Shown piece after piece: positions 62,622 through 64,000 of a stretch of 64,000 nt of DNA; position 1 is the first letter of the stretch; the number at the start of each line of letters is the position of its first letter. The notes below the pieces were generated by a model that saw only the letters and a list, made by a program, of their open reading frames with translations, was not told where the DNA came from and made no database searches. The stretch is from positions 185,540 to 249,539 of the forward strand of contig CANREN010000001.1 in assembly GCA_947629705.1 (NCBI GenBank), in the 5' to 3' direction. This stretch comes from an uncultured Alistipes sp. GTDB lineage: Bacteria > Bacteroidota > Bacteroidia > Bacteroidales > Rikenellaceae. The position numbers and the translations under genes were made by a program.

Positions 62622-63394
62622 ATTTAGTAACACTGCACGACGTCAGCGTCCGGTACGACGGTTACGAGGCTTTGCAGCAGGTCGATCTGACGATTGCCGA
62701 CGACGATTTTTGGGGCGTCATCGGCCCCAACGGTGGCGGCAAAACCTCGCTCGTCAGGGCGATCCTCGGAGCGGTTCCCTATACGGGCAAAATCGAGTTC
62801 GCGCCGGAGCTATTTCGAGGGAAAGAACGATTGATCGGTTACATGCCGCAAATCATGAACTTCGACCGAGCCTTTCCGATTTCGATTGCCGAAGTCGTGC
62901 GCTCCGGATTGCAGGGGCGACGAGGCATCACGGCTCGTTTTACCCGTTCCGACCGCAAAAAGATCGATGAATTATTGGACATGGCCGGAATCGGATCGTT
63001 CGCCGATTGTCCGGTCGGGGCGGTCTCGGGCGGACAGTTGCAGCGGGCGCTTCTCTGTCGGGCGGTCATCTCCGAGCCGAAGCTGCTGATTCTCGACGAG
63101 CCGACGAATTTCGTCGACAACCAGTTCGAAAAAGAGTTGTACGGGATGCTGTCGGAATTGAACCGGCGCATGGCCATTCTCATGGTGTCGCACGATATCG
63201 GCACCATCACGAGCGTGGTGAAAGAGATCGTGTGCGTCAACCGGCACGTGCACCGGCATCATTCGAATGTGTTGACCGAGGAGCAGTTACGGAATTACGA
63301 CTGTCCGATACAGATCATCTCGCACGGACGCATCCCACACACTGTACTGGAACATCACACCGGCGACGGATGCCGTTGCTGCAACAACGATTGA
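62618..63394 (+). CDS. znuC: Zinc-type ABC transporter ATPase
   Basis: 258 residues. Walker A GPNGGGKTS, signature SGGQLQR, Walker B LLILDEPTNFVD and switch His in MVSHDIGTI are intact. The C-terminus is extended by a His/Cys-rich tail with HTVLEHHTGDGCRCC, which may sense or bind zinc. Translationally coupled to znuA (ATGA overlap). The next gene downstream is on the opposite strand. The missing permease may be the one at 21.6 kb. Confidence 0.92.
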   Translation: MNLVTLHDVSVRYDGYEALQQVDLTIADDDFWGVIGPNGGGKTSLVRAILGAVPYTGKIEFAPELFRGKERLIGYMPQIMNFDRAFPISIAEVVRSGLQGRRGITARFTRSDRKKIDELLDMAGIGSFADCPVGAVSGGQLQRALLCRAVISEPKLLILDEPTNFVDNQFEKELYGMLSELNRRMAILMVSHDIGTITSVVKEIVCVNRHVHRHHSNVLTEEQLRNYDCPIQIISHGRIPHTVLEHHTGDGCRCCNND

Positions 63395-63512
63395 ATGCGG
63401 CGCACAGTTTCTCCCAGTCGATTTTACCCTCATCGAAAATTTCGGGCATAACCGATTGTAATATCTTGATACGTTCCTCTTTGGGAGTCTGAGAATATCC
63501 GTCCATAGTCAT
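63388..63512 (-). pseudogene. 5' remnant of a type III restriction-modification methylase gene
   Basis: Minus-strand codons from 63512 read MTMDGYSQTPKEERIKIL, then VMPEIFDEGKIDWEKL, which resembles the N-terminus of adenine-specific methylases of type III R-M systems (Mod), where a similar PE-F-EGKIDxEKL stretch precedes the catalytic domain. The similarity ends near 63388, about at the znuC stop; beyond it the frame continues only as antisense of znuC and stops at 63315. No DPPY or FxGxG motif is present. An intact promoter box lies upstream. Interpretation is from memory of the family. Confidence 0.5.
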
Positions 63513-63538
63513 AAAAACACTTTATCCAATATAATTTA

Positions 63539-63546
63539 CAAAAATA
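63539..63546 (-). promoter_or_regulatory. -7 box of the methylase remnant (TATTTTTG)
   Basis: Matches TAnnTTTG on the minus strand, 27 bases before the remnant ATG. Confidence 0.5.
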
Positions 63547-64000
63547 ATAATATTTATGAATATAGGCAACCATTGGGTAGCATATTTTTCGGGCCGTCTA
63601 ACAATAATTTGTTATTTATTAGCTTATTATCGTCTTTCACACAAAAAACGAGCAATGCAATAAGATGGTTCAAAGATTGGACATAGATACAACGAATCCG
63701 TAGAATAGTAATTCACCATTTTAGCCATTGGAAAATATCGGTATATTTACCTATTTACAGCCCGACAATAGTCGGGGGAGCCTAATATCCATTACCATGA
63801 AAACAAGAGCCAAACAAATGAAAATAAAACAGGTAATATAGTGTTATTTCGGCGTTTATAAAAATAGGGTGCTTTCGGTCTGTTTCCTTAAAAATCACAT
63901 TTCGGATCTCTTTTTGTTACTCATTTTGTCGCTCGTTTCGGAAAATTATTCAAACCTTTGCAGCAGAGAAACGGTTGTGAAACAATGCGAAAAAAAGGGA
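63547..64000. other. AT-rich terminal region without supported genes
   Basis: About 450 bases with no plausible gene. It holds a short hairpin CCCGAC-AATA-GTCGGG near 63762-63777, a 14-codon ATG frame at about 63797-63841, and a promoter-like AACCTTTG at 63953-63960 preceded by AATTATTCAAA, closely similar to the sequence before dnaA. A gene probably starts beyond the window. Confidence 0.5.

Noticed and set aside
63797..63841. A 14-codon ATG frame that might be a leader peptide
   Set aside because: No following gene in the window and no attenuator-like structure of the right form was seen.
63913..64000. Start of an rRNA operon suggested by the AATTATTCAAACCTTTG sequence
   Set aside because: The similarity is to the dnaA upstream region; no rRNA sequence appears before the window ends, so no call can be made.
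1..64000. CRISPR arrays, insertion sequences, rRNA genes
   Set aside because: Looked for regularly spaced repeats, transposase motifs and rRNA segments by eye; none seen.

Overview
The window looks like chromosomal DNA of a member of the Bacteroidota, most likely order Bacteroidales and perhaps Alistipes-like (genus inferred from the high GC content and gene set, not proven). Direct evidence is the promoter grammar: many genes are preceded by the Bacteroidota -7 box TAnnTTTG, usually 5 to 20 bases from a start codon that lacks a Shine-Dalgarno sequence. Family-level evidence includes a pyrophosphate-type phosphofructokinase, a four-subunit 2-oxoacid:ferredoxin oxidoreductase (VorDABC type), a large signal peptidase I, a RibBA fusion, a lysine-type phosphoglycerate dehydrogenase and an rSAM/lipoprotein pair. 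No rRNA, CRISPR array or intact insertion sequence was seen.

Layout. 1-7.3 kb: partial EamA transporter, lysA, lepA with an acyl-CoA ligase, tRNA-Gly, a holin-like/YtxH envelope pair and a SLOG protein. 7.3-14.8 kb: outer-membrane protein with PPi-PFK, cold-shock protein, small lipoprotein with radical SAM/SPASM enzyme, zinc-less sirtuin, tRNA-Pro, a large surface lipoprotein and a double-CDGSH protein. 14.8-21.6 kb, minus strand: a five-gene membrane cluster (four-helix-bundle sensor, TrkH, SPOR-like protein, NfeD, FloA) and mtaB. 21.6-26.2 kb: znuB-type permease, LptF/G permease, ribBA, fmt. 26.2-34 kb: divergent peroxiredoxin and ferritin-like genes, vorDABC, then serC-serA-DUF1015. 34-39 kb: yicC-gmk-nadD-ddl-DUF3109-M23 peptidase in a nearly seamless operon. 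39-47 kb: yggS, C69 dipeptidase, lpd, truA, dapB-lepB-yigZ. 47-60 kb: uvrA-M16-OMT, pgm, dnaA, recA-relA/spoT, a small membrane protein and a HIT protein.

60-64 kb differs in character. It is AT-rich and gene-poor, with a HTH regulator whose upstream region carries a cluster of TTTACAAAT repeats overlapping three promoter-like boxes, then znuA-znuC (whose permease partner lies about 40 kb away), then what looks like the 5' stump of a type III restriction-modification methylase. This is the most accessory-like part.

The less ordinary items are the rSAM/lipoprotein pair, the HTH gene with its operator-like repeats, the FloA/NfeD/TrkH/SPOR/sensor cluster, the NadD-TPR fusion, the sirtuin without zinc cysteines, the split zinc transporter and several genes whose promoter spacing predicts leaderless mRNA. 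All identifications come from reading motifs; no database search was run.
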